From: Phytoactinopolyspora mesophila
Lineage (GTDB): Bacteria; Actinomycetota; Actinomycetes; Jiangellales; Jiangellaceae
Length of the DNA stretch: 64,000 nucleotides
Reading direction: 5' to 3'
Assembly: GCF_010122465.1 (NCBI RefSeq)
Contig: NZ_WLZY01000001.1
Coordinates: 186,001-250,000 of the forward strand
The notes under the pieces: model-generated
Database searches by the model: none
What the model was told of the DNA's origin: nothing
Seen by the model: only the letters and a program-made list of their open reading frames with translations
Part shown: one piece after another, positions 1 through 9,128 of the stretch
Layout of the letters: every line of letters begins with the position of its first letter
Position numbering within the stretch: the stretch's first letter is position 1
Translations under genes and position numbers: made by a program

Positions 1-2
1 GA

Positions 3-257
3 GGCGACCCTGCGCCGCTGGGCGAGCAGATGGCCCGGTTGCGCAGGTTCGCCCGGCACATCGTCTGGGTGAATCCGCACCGGGGACGGGCCGGATTCGT
101 GCCCCGCACAGGTGGCATGCTGGCCGCCATCCCGCACATCGACCGGCTGGTGGCCGGGCACTCCCTGGCGGCGATGGAGGAATTGGCCCGCACGTTGGGG
201 AAGAATGAACCCCAGCACCTGGCCGGTCTGTCGGGGAGGGTGATGGACCATGCGTGA
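3..257 (+). CDS. VWA domain CoxE-like protein, C-terminal fragment
   Basis: This is the 3' end of a gene that begins before the window; the first whole codon is at base 3. The 84 visible residues fit the tail of CoxE-type VWA proteins, which work with an AAA+ ATPase (CoxD) in maturing molybdenum hydroxylases. Supporting motifs are NPHRG, GGMLAAIPHID near the middle and GHSLAAMEELA. Its TGA stop overlaps the ATG of the XdhC gene by 8 bases, so the two are probably translated together. The metal-binding part of the VWA domain lies outside the window, so the call rests on the tail and on the neighbouring xdhC, mobA-like and coxMSLG-like genes. Confidence 0.75.
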   Translation, partial: GDPAPLGEQMARLRRFARHIVWVNPHRGRAGFVPRTGGMLAAIPHIDRLVAGHSLAAMEELARTLGKNEPQHLAGLSGRVMDHA

Positions 258-1365
258 GGTGATGGACGAACTCGTGGCCGCGGTGGGTGACGGCGGCCGT
301 GCCGGGCTCGTGACAGTCGTGTCGACCTTTCAGTCCGCACCCCGACCCGCCGGTACGTCCATGGTGGTCACCGAGACCGGTGAGGCGATCGGTAGCGTGT
401 CGGGCGGCTGTATCGAAGGCGCGGTGTACGAGCTGGCTCAAGAGGTGATCGGCGGCCGCGAACCTACCCTGCAGCGCTACGGCGTCAGCGACGACGACGC
501 GTTCGCAGTGGGGCTGACCTGCGGCGGCATCATCGACGTATTCGTCGAGCCGGTCGATTCCGCCGTCTTGCCCGAGCTCCCGGCGATCGCGGAGAGCGTG
601 GCCAGTTCCGTGCCGGTGGCGCTGGCGACCGTTGTGGCCGGCCCAGGATCGGTGGGCACGCACCTTGTGGTGTGGCCGGATCGCGTATCGGGCACTCTGG
701 GCGGGCAGCGGCTGGACGATGCCGTCGCCGACGACGCCCGCGGCATGCTCGACCAAGGCAGCACCGGTATTCGCCGTTATGGCGCCGAGGGCGAGCGCCG
801 TATGGACGAGCTGGAGGTGTTCATCCAGTCGTTTGCGCCGCGGCCGAAGATGCTGGTGTTCGGCGCGATCGACTTCGCGGCGGCCGTCGTGCGGATGGGC
901 AAGTTTCTCGGCTACCACGTGACAGTGTGTGACGCTCGGCCGGTGTTCGCGACCCAGCGCCGTTTCCCCGATGCCGACGACGTGATCGTGAGCTGGCCGC
1001 ACGACTTCCTGGCCCGGACCACGATCGATTCCCGCACGGTGATCTGCGTGCTCACCCACGATCCGAAGTTCGATGTCCCACTGCTCGAGTCGGCGCTGCG
1101 CACACCCGCGGCATACATCGGGGTGATGGGATCGCGGCGCACCCATGACGACCGGCTGGATCGGTTGCGCGAGCGTGGTGTCACCGAGGAAGAGCTGGAG
1201 CGGATGTCCTCGCCCGTGGGGCTGGACATCGGAGCCCGCACCCCGGAAGAGACAGCGGTGTCGATCGCCGCGGAGATCATCGCTGCTCGATGGGGCGGGA
1301 CGGGGCAGCGGCTGCGCGATCTGTCCGGGCCGATCCACCACGACCGGATTGGTGGATCACGATGA
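250..1365 (+). CDS. XdhC/CoxI family molybdenum hydroxylase maturation factor
   Basis: The 371-residue protein has the two usual parts of the XdhC/CoxI family. The N-terminal part carries SGGCIEG at residues 51-57, whose Cys54 matches the conserved cysteine linked to molybdenum cofactor binding. The C-terminal Rossmann part carries GVMGSRRTH near residue 290. Family members bind, sulfurate or insert the cofactor of xanthine dehydrogenase/CODH-type enzymes. The start overlaps the CoxE-like gene and the stop overlaps the next start (ATGA), so this is a tight operon. The probable client is the CoxMSL-type hydroxylase encoded at 7.7-11.6 kb, an inference from context. Confidence 0.9.
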   Translation: MREVMDELVAAVGDGGRAGLVTVVSTFQSAPRPAGTSMVVTETGEAIGSVSGGCIEGAVYELAQEVIGGREPTLQRYGVSDDDAFAVGLTCGGIIDVFVEPVDSAVLPELPAIAESVASSVPVALATVVAGPGSVGTHLVVWPDRVSGTLGGQRLDDAVADDARGMLDQGSTGIRRYGAEGERRMDELEVFIQSFAPRPKMLVFGAIDFAAAVVRMGKFLGYHVTVCDARPVFATQRRFPDADDVIVSWPHDFLARTTIDSRTVICVLTHDPKFDVPLLESALRTPAAYIGVMGSRRTHDDRLDRLRERGVTEEELERMSSPVGLDIGARTPEETAVSIAAEIIAARWGGTGQRLRDLSGPIHHDRIGGSR

Positions 1366-1940
1366 CCGTGCCGGCGGCGGGGCTGGTTCTGGCGGCAGGG
1401 GAGGGGCGCCGCTTCGGCGCGCCCAAGGCCACATTGCCGCTCGGAGGCAAGCGGCTGGTGGATCAGGCTGTGCGGTTGCTGGTCGACGGCGACTGCTGGC
1501 CGATCGTCGTCGTTGACGGGGCGGTCCGGGTGCGAGTGCCCGGTGCGAGAGTGGTGCACAATCCCGACTGGCGGACGGGTATGGCGTCGTCGTTGCGGGC
1601 CGGCATCGAGGCGCTACGCGACGAGGAGGTCGGCGCGGTAGTCGTCGCGCTGGTCGATCAACCGTGGCTGGGCCCCGAGTCCGTCCACCGGCTGCGGGCG
1701 GCGCGGGCAGGAGGTGCGTTCGTGGCTGTGGCCACCTACGGCGGCGAGAGCGGCAACCCGGTGCTGCTGGGCCGGGAGGTGTGGGACGACGTCCTGGCCC
1801 TCGCCGAAGGCGACGTAGGCGCCCGCGCCTTCATGCAGGCCCACCCCGAGCTGGTCACGGCCGTGCCGTGCGACGGCACCGGTCGCCCGGATGACGTCGA
1901 TCACCCAGGCGACCTCCGACCTGATGATCATGAACACTAG
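1362..1940 (+). CDS. MobA-like nucleotidyltransferase for molybdenum cofactor
   Basis: The 192-residue protein belongs to the MobA/MocA nucleotidyltransferase family, which transfers CMP or GMP to molybdopterin. The nucleotide-binding loop LAAGEGRRFGAPK is at residues 10-22, followed by HNPDWRTGMASSLRAGI and VALVDQPWL, typical of the CTP-type MocA branch. The chosen ATG overlaps the XdhC stop (ATGA). The last residues (PDDHEH) and the stop codon are encoded by the palindrome at 1921-1977, so the native C-terminus has probably been replaced. Whether it makes the cytosine or guanine dinucleotide form cannot be settled here; a CoxL-type partner favours cytosine. Confidence 0.85.
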   Translation: MTVPAAGLVLAAGEGRRFGAPKATLPLGGKRLVDQAVRLLVDGDCWPIVVVDGAVRVRVPGARVVHNPDWRTGMASSLRAGIEALRDEEVGAVVVALVDQPWLGPESVHRLRAARAGGAFVAVATYGGESGNPVLLGREVWDDVLALAEGDVGARAFMQAHPELVTAVPCDGTGRPDDVDHPGDLRPDDHEH

Positions 1941-1977
1941 TTGACCGTATTCGTCAATTAGTGTTCATGATCATCAG
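1921..1977. repeat. Palindromic element with TGATCA core, copy 1
   Basis: An inverted repeat of two 25-nt arms (1921-1945 and 1953-1977) has one mismatch and a 7-nt loop. Each arm contains TGATCATGAACACTA followed by TTGAC. It lies between convergent genes and contains both of their stop codons: TAG of the mobA-like gene at 1938-1940 and TGA of allG (minus strand) at 1974-1976. It could act as a bidirectional terminator. Closely related copies lie at 22939 and 33110. Confidence 0.9.
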
Positions 1978-3380
1978 GTGGGGGTCCGGGCGGCGAGGGC
2001 GGCGAGAGCGGCGGTGAAGCATTCGGCCGGGGGTTTGACCAGGCCCGCGCCGACCTGACCGGTGCCGGCCACTTTGCCGGCCATGCCGGTGTTGATCTGC
2101 GGCAGGATCCCGGTGCGGGCCACCAGAGTCACGTCGATGCCGGTGGGCGCGCCGCGGAACTCGAGGATCGGATACGCATACGCCGGGTTCTCACCGACGG
2201 TGATCTCATACATCAGCCGCGACGTGCGCAACGCGTCCGGCACCGAGCCGCCCACGAAGCGCACGATGGCCGGCGCGGCGGCCATCGCGAACCCGCCGAT
2301 CCCCATCGTCTCGGTGATGGTGGAGTCGCCGATGTCGGGGTTGGCGTCCTCCGGCCCGAACGAGCCGAGGAACAACCCGTCCGGTGTGTTCGCCGGCGCG
2401 GTGAACCACTCGCTGCCGGTTCCGGAGACCTGGATGCCGAAGTCGGTGCCGTTGCGGGCCATGGTGGTGACGACGGTGCTGCCGTCGATACCGGCGGCGG
2501 CTGACGTCTGAAGTTTCCCGGCGGGCATCACCAGGTTGAGGAAGAAGTGGTCGTTGCCGGAAACGAACCGCACGGCCTCGGCCACCTGCACGGACGGTGC
2601 ACCGCTGTCGATCAGGTCCGGCAGCAGCTCGCGCAGCAGCATCAGGGTGCCTGCCCGGTTGCGGTTGTGCCCCTCGTCGCCCATCTGCACCATCTGGGCG
2701 ACGATGCTCTTGACGTCGATCCGCCCCCGGCGGCGCACGGCGGTCTGCAGAAGCGGTCCGAGAACATCGCTCATCCACCGCAGCCGGTCGATGACATCGG
2801 GGGAGTAGGCGCCGTACCGCAGCACCTTGCCGAGGCCCTCGTTCAGCGAGCACCACGACGTGCCGTCGTTGGCCTCGTCGCGCAGCTCGAACATCCACAT
2901 CGACGGCGACACCACTCCGGCCATCGGGCCGACGGCCCCGCGGTCGTGACACGGCTGCAGGGTGATGCCGTCCCCGCCGGCCAGTTTGCCATCCGCGTCC
3001 TCCGGGGTGCTCGCCAGCCCTTCGAAGATCATCGCCCCGATCAGCGCCCCGCGCATGGGGCCGGACGCGCGTTCCCAGGTCAGCGGCGGGCCCGCGTGCA
3101 GGAACTCGCCCGGCTGAAGCCCGAGCACCTCGCGGGCCGGGCGGACGTCTACGAGCTCCGCGGTGGAAGCGAGCATCCGTTCGACGGCTCGGGTATTGGC
3201 CGCAGCGCGGCGCGGATCGGCCATGACCGCGGGCAGGCTGTCGGCAGTGCCATCGAGGGGTGGCCGCCACTCGACTTGTTCGGTGGCCACGGCCTGGGCG
3301 GCCAGCGCGTCGGCGAACAGATCGACCCCCGCCGTGACGACGCGCGGCTCGGTGGTGAGGAGGTCTCGCAGCGTGGTCAT
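1974..3380 (-). CDS. allG: AllG-like (YlbE, DUF1116) subunit of oxamate-type carbamoyltransferase
   Basis: The 468-residue protein matches the DUF1116/YlbE family. In E. coli YlbE is AllG, one of three proteins (AllF, AllG, AllH) that form oxamate carbamoyltransferase, which converts oxalurate and phosphate to oxamate and carbamoyl phosphate. All three homologues are adjacent here. The ATG overlaps the upstream allF-like stop (ATGA). The stop lies in a palindrome. No allantoinase, allantoate amidohydrolase or ureidoglycolate dehydrogenase is visible, while a barbiturase-family gene and a carbamate kinase are nearby, so the natural substrate may be another N-carbamoyl amide acid. Family membership is confident; the substrate is inferred. 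Confidence 0.85.
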   Translation of the reverse strand: MTTLRDLLTTEPRVVTAGVDLFADALAAQAVATEQVEWRPPLDGTADSLPAVMADPRRAAANTRAVERMLASTAELVDVRPAREVLGLQPGEFLHAGPPLTWERASGPMRGALIGAMIFEGLASTPEDADGKLAGGDGITLQPCHDRGAVGPMAGVVSPSMWMFELRDEANDGTSWCSLNEGLGKVLRYGAYSPDVIDRLRWMSDVLGPLLQTAVRRRGRIDVKSIVAQMVQMGDEGHNRNRAGTLMLLRELLPDLIDSGAPSVQVAEAVRFVSGNDHFFLNLVMPAGKLQTSAAAGIDGSTVVTTMARNGTDFGIQVSGTGSEWFTAPANTPDGLFLGSFGPEDANPDIGDSTITETMGIGGFAMAAAPAIVRFVGGSVPDALRTSRLMYEITVGENPAYAYPILEFRGAPTGIDVTLVARTGILPQINTGMAGKVAGTGQVGAGLVKPPAECFTAALAALAARTPT

Positions 3381-4876
3381 GTGGCTCCTCCAACGAGACG
3401 AACCGCTTCCCGGGTGGCGGCGGCATTCGACAGGTGGACCGACGCCCCCGCACCGGCGAGGGCGATGGCCTGCCGGTTCAGGTCCTGGGAATCGTCGACG
3501 GTACCGATCAGGGAGACGACGACGTTCAGGTCGCGGCCGTCCTCGGCGGCTCGTTCGCGGGCCGCCTCGATAGCCGGCGCGAGTTCACTCGCCGGATCGG
3601 GGTGGGCGCCGTGGCCGAGGACGACGTCGAGCAGCACCACGCCGCAGTCCGGATCGCCCGCTTCGGCCAGCAGCCGCTCGGCGCGTAGCGAGCCGTCGAT
3701 CATCGGATGCGGCCGGCCCTGGGTGAGGGTGTCGTCGCCGAAATCGATCATCGCGTGGCCGGACGCGCGGAGGCCGTCACCAAGTGCCCAATCGGGCCGC
3801 AGCGGGATGTTCGAGTACACGGGACCCAGGATGGAGCTGGCGATGAGCATCGCTTCGTCGCAGAGTGTTCCGCCGGCGAACAGCCCTCGCAGGTGGCCAT
3901 TGCCCGGGCGGAGTTCCCGAGGCGGAGCCCAGGTTCGCGGCGGCGTCCACTCGGGCTGTGGGCCGCCGCGAGCGGCCTCGACGATCGCCTGGGCCGTCGC
4001 CGTCAGGTCTGGCTGGCCCTCGCCGAGAAGGGCGAAGAGCACCGGTTTGCCCAGCTCGGCGGCGTGGGAGCGGACCAGTTCGGCCACGGCGGGAGCGGGT
4101 GGTTTGCTGACCACGGCGATCAATTCGGTGGCGGAGTCGGCGGCCAGCATGTCCAGCGCGGTCAAGGTGGAGATCGCGCCGACCGAGTCCGTCAGGTCTC
4201 GTCCGCCGACACCAAGGCAATGGCTGATACCCACCCCGGCGGCGCTGACCAGGCTCATCACGTGTTGCGCTCCGGTGCCGGAGGCCGCGACGATCCCCAC
4301 CGGACCGGGCTGCACCACATTGGCGAAGCCGAAGCCGGTCCCACCGACCACTGCCGTGCCGCAGTCCGGCCCCATGACCAGCAGCCCGCGCCGCCGAGCC
4401 TCCTCCTTCAACCTGATTTCCTGATGCAGCGGAACGTTGTCGGAGAACACGATGACCGGAAGGTCGCTCTCCAAGGCATCCATCGCGTCGGCGAAGGCGT
4501 ACTGGCCGGGCGTCGAGACGAACGCGACGGTGGCCGGTGCCCGCTTGGCGGCCGCGCCGACGGTGCGTGCCGCGGGGGTGTCGCCGAAGCCTTGTGGCGT
4601 GGGCCGGCTCCGTTCGCTCAGTGTGGACTGCACCAGCTCGAGAGCGCTGTGGAGGGCGTCGTCGTCGATGGTGTCGAGTGCCACCATGAGGTCGTTGGGT
4701 CCGGTGTCTGCCGGGGCGTCGAATCCCATGCCGGCCAGCAGTTCCAGGTTGAGCTCGGTGGCCATGGCCACCAGTGCGGCGTTGACCCCGGGTGCGCTTC
4801 CGATCGTGCGGCTGACCTGCATGAGCGTCACGGAGTCGTGGTAGACGCCGGAGCGGAGTTCGAGGTGTCGAGTCAA
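3377..4876 (-). CDS. allF: AllF-like (FdrA) acyl-CoA-synthetase-fold subunit
   Basis: The 499-residue protein is a FdrA/AllF homologue. It begins LELRSGVYHDSVTLMQVS, typical of FdrA N-termini, and carries succinyl-CoA-synthetase-like blocks such as TPGQYAFADAMDALE, VMGPDCGTAVVGG and VAASGTGAQHVMSL. I chose the TTG at 4876 because it gives the expected N-terminus and overlaps the allH stop (TTGA). No ATG or GTG between the preceding stop and the conserved start fits better. In E. coli AllF acts with AllG and AllH as oxamate carbamoyltransferase. It is a little shorter than E. coli FdrA (555 residues). Confidence 0.85.
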   Translation of the reverse strand: MTRHLELRSGVYHDSVTLMQVSRTIGSAPGVNAALVAMATELNLELLAGMGFDAPADTGPNDLMVALDTIDDDALHSALELVQSTLSERSRPTPQGFGDTPAARTVGAAAKRAPATVAFVSTPGQYAFADAMDALESDLPVIVFSDNVPLHQEIRLKEEARRRGLLVMGPDCGTAVVGGTGFGFANVVQPGPVGIVAASGTGAQHVMSLVSAAGVGISHCLGVGGRDLTDSVGAISTLTALDMLAADSATELIAVVSKPPAPAVAELVRSHAAELGKPVLFALLGEGQPDLTATAQAIVEAARGGPQPEWTPPRTWAPPRELRPGNGHLRGLFAGGTLCDEAMLIASSILGPVYSNIPLRPDWALGDGLRASGHAMIDFGDDTLTQGRPHPMIDGSLRAERLLAEAGDPDCGVVLLDVVLGHGAHPDPASELAPAIEAARERAAEDGRDLNVVVSLIGTVDDSQDLNRQAIALAGAGASVHLSNAAATREAVRLVGGAT

Positions 4877-5721
4877 AGCGCCGGTCTCCGATCGGACATT
4901 GGGTGGTCGGCGCGCAAGAGCGCGCAGAGGACACCTGCGTAGAGCGCCGAACCGGATGTGTGTCCGACGGTCAGCAGGTCTCGGTGGGCGGACTGCACGT
5001 CTCCACCGGGAGATTCGAGAGCCGCGAGCAGGGCGGCGAGTTCCGGTACACACCGTCCCTGAGCGGCGTAGGCGAGCAGGCCCGCGGACACCGTGGTGGT
5101 GCGGGACAACGGAGCGGCGGCTTCGATCGCGGCCGTGAGCTCGTCGGCCCGCCGGCTGTGGACGGCCCGCAGCGTCGTCAGAGCCCCGGCCAAGACGTCG
5201 TCACCGGCCGGTGTGAGACCGGGGCCGAGGCCCAGGAGCGCGTCGACGGCATCGCCCAGGCGGTGCCGGTCGGTGGACAGCCCGTCGGTGAGCAGGGCTG
5301 CCGCTTGGCGCACGAGTTCGTCGAGGTCGGGTCGTGGGCATCGGGCGGCACGGCGCACGCACAGGGCCGCGTCGAACACGTGTGGTGCCCTGGCCGGCCA
5401 CCACCGCGCGACACTGACCACGGCGGTGGGCAGCCGGAGTCGGCCATTGCCGATCGCCGCCGGGGTGCCGACGGTGGCCGCCGGCAAGGGGGTGTCGACG
5501 ATCATGGCGCACGGCAGCCGGGCGGCCCTGGTGTTGGTCACGCAGACAAGTGCTGGTTCGGCCCCGGTGACGTGCACGGCCACCATGTCCGTGGTGCGGG
5601 CCACCACCTCGCCGTTGCGACGTGGCCCGCGCAAGAGCGGGGTGAGAGCCGAACCGGCGGCAGCGGTGAGCCACCGTATCCCAGGTGCGTCCTGCCCTGG
5701 CGTCATCGTGGAATGCAGCAT
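4873..5721 (-). CDS. allH: AllH-like (YlbF, DUF2877) subunit
   Basis: The 282-residue protein belongs to DUF2877 (YlbF/AllH). The signature GLGPGLTPAGDDVLAG lies near residues 165-180. The start at 5721 was chosen because GGAGG lies 5 nt upstream of ATG; GTG codons 6 and 12 nt further upstream overlap that ribosome binding site. It is the first gene of the allH-allF-allG operon, and each junction has a 4-base overlap. It diverges from pucR with 74 bp between starts. It probably forms the third component of the carbamoyltransferase with AllF and AllG. Confidence 0.85.
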   Translation of the reverse strand: MLHSTMTPGQDAPGIRWLTAAAGSALTPLLRGPRRNGEVVARTTDMVAVHVTGAEPALVCVTNTRAARLPCAMIVDTPLPAATVGTPAAIGNGRLRLPTAVVSVARWWPARAPHVFDAALCVRRAARCPRPDLDELVRQAAALLTDGLSTDRHRLGDAVDALLGLGPGLTPAGDDVLAGALTTLRAVHSRRADELTAAIEAAAPLSRTTTVSAGLLAYAAQGRCVPELAALLAALESPGGDVQSAHRDLLTVGHTSGSALYAGVLCALLRADHPMSDRRPAL

Positions 5722-5795
5722 GCCCACCTCCACGTTCGCCGATTACCGCCGGATTGGTCTGTCATGAACGTAACTGCGGGCGCTACGGTCTCTGC
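5722..5795. promoter_or_regulatory. Divergent promoter region allH / pucR
   Basis: These 74 bp separate the divergent starts. On the plus strand TACGGT (5784-5789) ends 6 nt before the pucR ATG, suggesting a leaderless pucR transcript. On the minus strand GGAGG precedes allH. PucR-family proteins usually control neighbouring divergent operons, so the allHFG promoter and autoregulation are plausible targets. No clear -35 box or operator is visible. Confidence 0.4.
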
Positions 5796-7514
5796 ATGGG
5801 AAATGTTGCCAACGATCAGGGCGATCCTTCGCCGGAGTTGCCAGCCGGTGCACCCGTCAAGGTCCTGCCACCGGCTACGGTGCCCGGCCTGACCGTGCGC
5901 AAGGCGATGGAGATGCCTGCTCTGGCCGGCGCCCGGCTGGTGGCCGGTGCCGGTGGGCTGGACCGGATCGTGCGGCGGGCCAACATCATGGAGGTCCCGG
6001 ACATCCTGCCGTGGGTCAAACCGCACGAACTGCTGCTGACCACGGGCTACCCGCTGCGCAACACCCCGCAGGGATTCTCGGCCCTGGTGGGCGACCTCAA
6101 CGAGCAAGGGCTGGCCGCCATCGGGGTCAAGTTGCACCGATATCTCGACCGGCTGCCGGAGCAGATGGTCGAGGAGGCCGACCGGCTCGACCTGCCGCTG
6201 TTGCTGCTGCCGGACGCGGTCGGTTTCGACGACATCCTGAACCAGGTGCTCACGGGCGTGCTCAACCGGCAGACCGTGGAGCTCGAGCGGTCCTGGGAGA
6301 TCCACCACGCTCTGCTGTCGGTGGTGCTTGAGGGCGGCGGGCTCGGCGAGCTGGCGGACAAGGCGTCCGCCGTGCTGGGGGTAGCGGTGTTCGTTACCAC
6401 CTCCGACGGCCGGGTCCTGGCTGAGGGTGGCGCCCCGGACGACCTCAGTGGGTGGCGCTCGTCCGCCTGCTTCGACCAGACAGGGCGATTCCGCACCGAG
6501 TACGAGCCGGGAGGGGTACACGCTCACCCGGACGTCCCTGGCCAGCACGCAGTGGTGCCCGTGGTCGCGGGGCGCGTCGATCACGGGCGCATCGTCGCTT
6601 TCGCCGGGGATCGTGAGCTGGACGAGGGCGACGTGAATGTCCTCGAGCGCACCGCCACCGTCGCCGCGCTGGCGGTGAACAAGCAGCTCGCGGTGACGGC
6701 GGTGGAGGGCAAGTACCGAGGCGACTTCCTCCGCGACATGTTGGCCGGCCGGGCGGGCGAACGCGAGCAGATCGTTGCCCACTGCGAGGTTCTGGGCTGG
6801 GACGTCGCTCGTGAGCTGGTTGTGGTGGTGGCCGAACTCGATCCCGGCGTCGGTTCGGCGCCCATGACGGGTTTGGAGCTCAGACCGGCTCAGGAGCGTT
6901 TTACAACGGCCTGGCAGACGGTAGTCGGACGACGCGACCACGCCGCACCGGTTGTGGGATTCGCGCAGGAGGTCGTCGCGCTCTTGCCGGTGCCGCAAAC
7001 CGCGGACGTCGACGCTCTGGTGCGAGACGTCGTCCGCGGTGTCTCGGGGGACGGCGGAGGTGGCCGGCGCTCCTTCTCTACCGGCGTCAGCCGGGTACTC
7101 GACGATCCCGAACGGCTACCGGCCGCGTACGAGCAGGCTCGGCGCGCGGTGTACGTCGGCCGGCAGATGAACGGGTCCGGATCCGTGGCGCACTTCGATG
7201 CTCTGAGGTCGTTCCGTCTCATCAGCCTGATCGAGGATCAGGACGAACTCCGCGGGTTCGTCAAGGAGAGCTTGCGTGAGCTGGCCGCCGAGGACGATCC
7301 AGAGATGGCCGACCTGCGACACACCCTGAAAGTGCTGCTCGATACCAACCTCAACGTGGCCGAAGCGGCGCGGATCCTGCACTTCCACTACAACACGCTG
7401 CGCTACCGGATCGGCAAGCTCGAACGGATGGTGGGCGCCTTCACCACTGATCCCGAACTGCGGCTCGATCTAGCACTGGCCCTGAAGGTCCTGCAGATGC
7501 GTGGACTGTCTTGA
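5796..7514 (+). CDS. PucR family transcriptional regulator
   Basis: The 572-residue regulator has the PucR N-terminal domain (about 25-150, with IMEVPDILPWVKPHELLLTTGYPL), a GGDEF-like middle domain (about 320-480) and a C-terminal PucR-type helix-turn-helix (about 510-560) containing VAEAARILHFHYNTLRYRIGKL. Family members control purine, allantoin and related nitrogen-compound catabolism. It lies between the divergent allHFG operon and the coxMSLG-like operon on its own strand, so it is the natural candidate for co-regulating both. The ATG at 5796 was chosen because a -10-like TACGGT ends 6 nt upstream; the frame is open further upstream without a better start. Confidence 0.9.
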   Translation: MGNVANDQGDPSPELPAGAPVKVLPPATVPGLTVRKAMEMPALAGARLVAGAGGLDRIVRRANIMEVPDILPWVKPHELLLTTGYPLRNTPQGFSALVGDLNEQGLAAIGVKLHRYLDRLPEQMVEEADRLDLPLLLLPDAVGFDDILNQVLTGVLNRQTVELERSWEIHHALLSVVLEGGGLGELADKASAVLGVAVFVTTSDGRVLAEGGAPDDLSGWRSSACFDQTGRFRTEYEPGGVHAHPDVPGQHAVVPVVAGRVDHGRIVAFAGDRELDEGDVNVLERTATVAALAVNKQLAVTAVEGKYRGDFLRDMLAGRAGEREQIVAHCEVLGWDVARELVVVVAELDPGVGSAPMTGLELRPAQERFTTAWQTVVGRRDHAAPVVGFAQEVVALLPVPQTADVDALVRDVVRGVSGDGGGGRRSFSTGVSRVLDDPERLPAAYEQARRAVYVGRQMNGSGSVAHFDALRSFRLISLIEDQDELRGFVKESLRELAAEDDPEMADLRHTLKVLLDTNLNVAEAARILHFHYNTLRYRIGKLERMVGAFTTDPELRLDLALALKVLQMRGLS

Positions 7515-7665
7515 TGTTGTCGCATGCGGTGTTCGATGAGCTTGCATCGGGACAGACGTTGCCGACGGATCCCGGTTCGAGTCGGCAGATCATGCCCATG
7601 CTGTTGACCGGCGATATGCATAGGTTTCCTAAATCCCGTACACCCGGGGACAGGGAGAAGATGAC

Positions 7666-8607
7666 GTGAAGCCATCGGGATTCACCTACCACCGGCCGGA
7701 CGGCGTCGGGGGCGCGCTCCAGGTGCTTTCCGAGTTCGGGCCGGACGCGAAGGTCCTGGCAGGTGGGCAGAGCCTGGTGCCGCTGCTGAATATGCGCCTG
7801 GCCGCGCCGGAGCATCTGGTCGATATCAACCGGCTGGACGAGCTTTCCTATGTGCGGGTCGACGGGGACGATGAACAGCGGGTGGTCCGGGTCGGCGCCA
7901 CCGCGCGGCACACGGACGTGGAGCGCGACCCCGCGGCATCGGGCGCATTGCCGCTGCTTGGCCGGGCGTTGCGGCACGTCGCGCATCCCACGATCCGGAA
8001 CCGCGGGACGACGGTCGGCAGCCTCGTGCACGCCGATCCCTCCGGAGAGATGACGGCCGTGCTGGCACTGCTCGAAGGATCGATGCAGCTGCGGGCGGTC
8101 AACTCGACACGTACGGTAGCCGCGGCCGACTTCTTCCTCGGTCCGCTCGAGTCCTGCGCCGTGGCCGGCGAGCTGGCAACCGAAGCGGTCTTCCCGGTTC
8201 CGGCCGGGCGCACCGGGTCGGCCTGGCTGGAGGTGGCCCGCCGGCACGGTGACTACGCGGTGTGCGGTGCCGGCGCGCTCGTCACACTGGACGACGACCT
8301 CCGCGTGGTCTCGGCCAGAACCGCCTACATCTCGGTCGACGCCACACCGGTGGTGCTCGACCTGACCGACGAAGCCGGCGCGGTGCCGTTCGACACTGCT
8401 GACTGGGTCGGAGCCGGGCGTGCGGCGGCGGATCGGCTGGACCCGGACGACGACATTCATGCCACGGCGGAGTATCGCCGGCACCTGGCCGGTGTGCTGA
8501 CCACCAGGGCGCTCCACGCGGCCGGGCTGGACGCAGCCGCGCCCGAAGCGGTGAACAGAGACGGAGTGCGTCGCCTCGGCGCTGCCAGCACGGAGGTTCC
8601 ACGGTGA
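7666..8607 (+). CDS. Molybdenum hydroxylase FAD-binding subunit (CoxM-like)
   Basis: The 313-residue protein is the medium, FAD-binding subunit of a xanthine dehydrogenase/CODH-type enzyme. FAD-contact motifs are AGGQSLVPLLNMRLA (about 32-46) and TIRNRGTTVGSLVHADPSGE (about 107-126). Electrons from the molybdenum centre pass through the small subunit to this FAD. The GTG at 7666 has AGGGAGAAG just upstream. It is first in a four-gene run with CoxS-, CoxL- and CoxG-like proteins, all joined by 4-base overlaps. The substrate is not evident from this subunit. Confidence 0.92.
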   Translation: MKPSGFTYHRPDGVGGALQVLSEFGPDAKVLAGGQSLVPLLNMRLAAPEHLVDINRLDELSYVRVDGDDEQRVVRVGATARHTDVERDPAASGALPLLGRALRHVAHPTIRNRGTTVGSLVHADPSGEMTAVLALLEGSMQLRAVNSTRTVAAADFFLGPLESCAVAGELATEAVFPVPAGRTGSAWLEVARRHGDYAVCGAGALVTLDDDLRVVSARTAYISVDATPVVLDLTDEAGAVPFDTADWVGAGRAAADRLDPDDDIHATAEYRRHLAGVLTTRALHAAGLDAAAPEAVNRDGVRRLGAASTEVPR

Positions 8608-9128
8608 GCGATTCCCCAGCGGCCGAGCCGGTGCACGAAGTGACGATGCACGTCAATGGATTGCCCCGATCCGCGGCTGTTCCGGCGCGCCGCCTGCTGT
8701 CGGATTTCTTGCGCCACGACCTCGGACTCACCGGCACTCACGTCGGTTGCGAACACGGTGTCTGCGGTGCCTGCACCGTTTTGGTGGACGGGCGGCCGAT
8801 CCGGTCCTGTCTTCAGTTCGCCGTGATGCACGACGGCGCGGAGATCACCACCGTCGAGGGCTGCAATCGCCCGGACGGCGCGCTGGGACCGGTTCAAGAG
8901 GCCTTCCGTGACTGCCACGGGTTGCAATGCGGATTCTGCACTCCGGGTTTCGTGACCACCATCACCGCCTATCTCGAAGAGAACCCGGCCCCGACCCAGG
9001 AAGAGGCCCGGGAGGCGATCGCCGGCAACCTGTGCCGATGCACCGGGTATCAGAACATCGTCGCGTCGGTGCTGCGGGCATCCGAGATACGCGCGGCCCG
9101 GGGACACGACGAGGAGGCGAGCCGTTGA
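8604..9128 (+). CDS. Molybdenum hydroxylase 2Fe-2S subunit (CoxS-like)
   Basis: The 174-residue protein carries both iron-sulfur clusters of the small subunit. The plant-type cluster cysteines are at about 49, 54, 57 and 69 (GCEHGVCGACTV). The second cluster cysteines are at about 109, 112, 144 and 146 (CGFCTPGF and CRCTGYQNI). Length and motifs are those of complete small subunits. The GTG start overlaps the coxM-like stop (GTGA) and the stop overlaps the next TTG start. Confidence 0.95.
   Translation: MSDSPAAEPVHEVTMHVNGLPRSAAVPARRLLSDFLRHDLGLTGTHVGCEHGVCGACTVLVDGRPIRSCLQFAVMHDGAEITTVEGCNRPDGALGPVQEAFRDCHGLQCGFCTPGFVTTITAYLEENPAPTQEEAREAIAGNLCRCTGYQNIVASVLRASEIRAARGHDEEASR

Noticed and set aside
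2547-4942. Long open frames on the plus strand across allG and allF
   Set aside because: They are antisense to well-supported family members and show only GC-rich, Arg/Gly-rich composition with no family pattern.
1974-5721. Allantoin degradation operon
   Set aside because: AllFGH homologues are present, but allantoinase, allantoate amidohydrolase and ureidoglycolate dehydrogenase are not visible, and a barbiturase-family gene is nearby.
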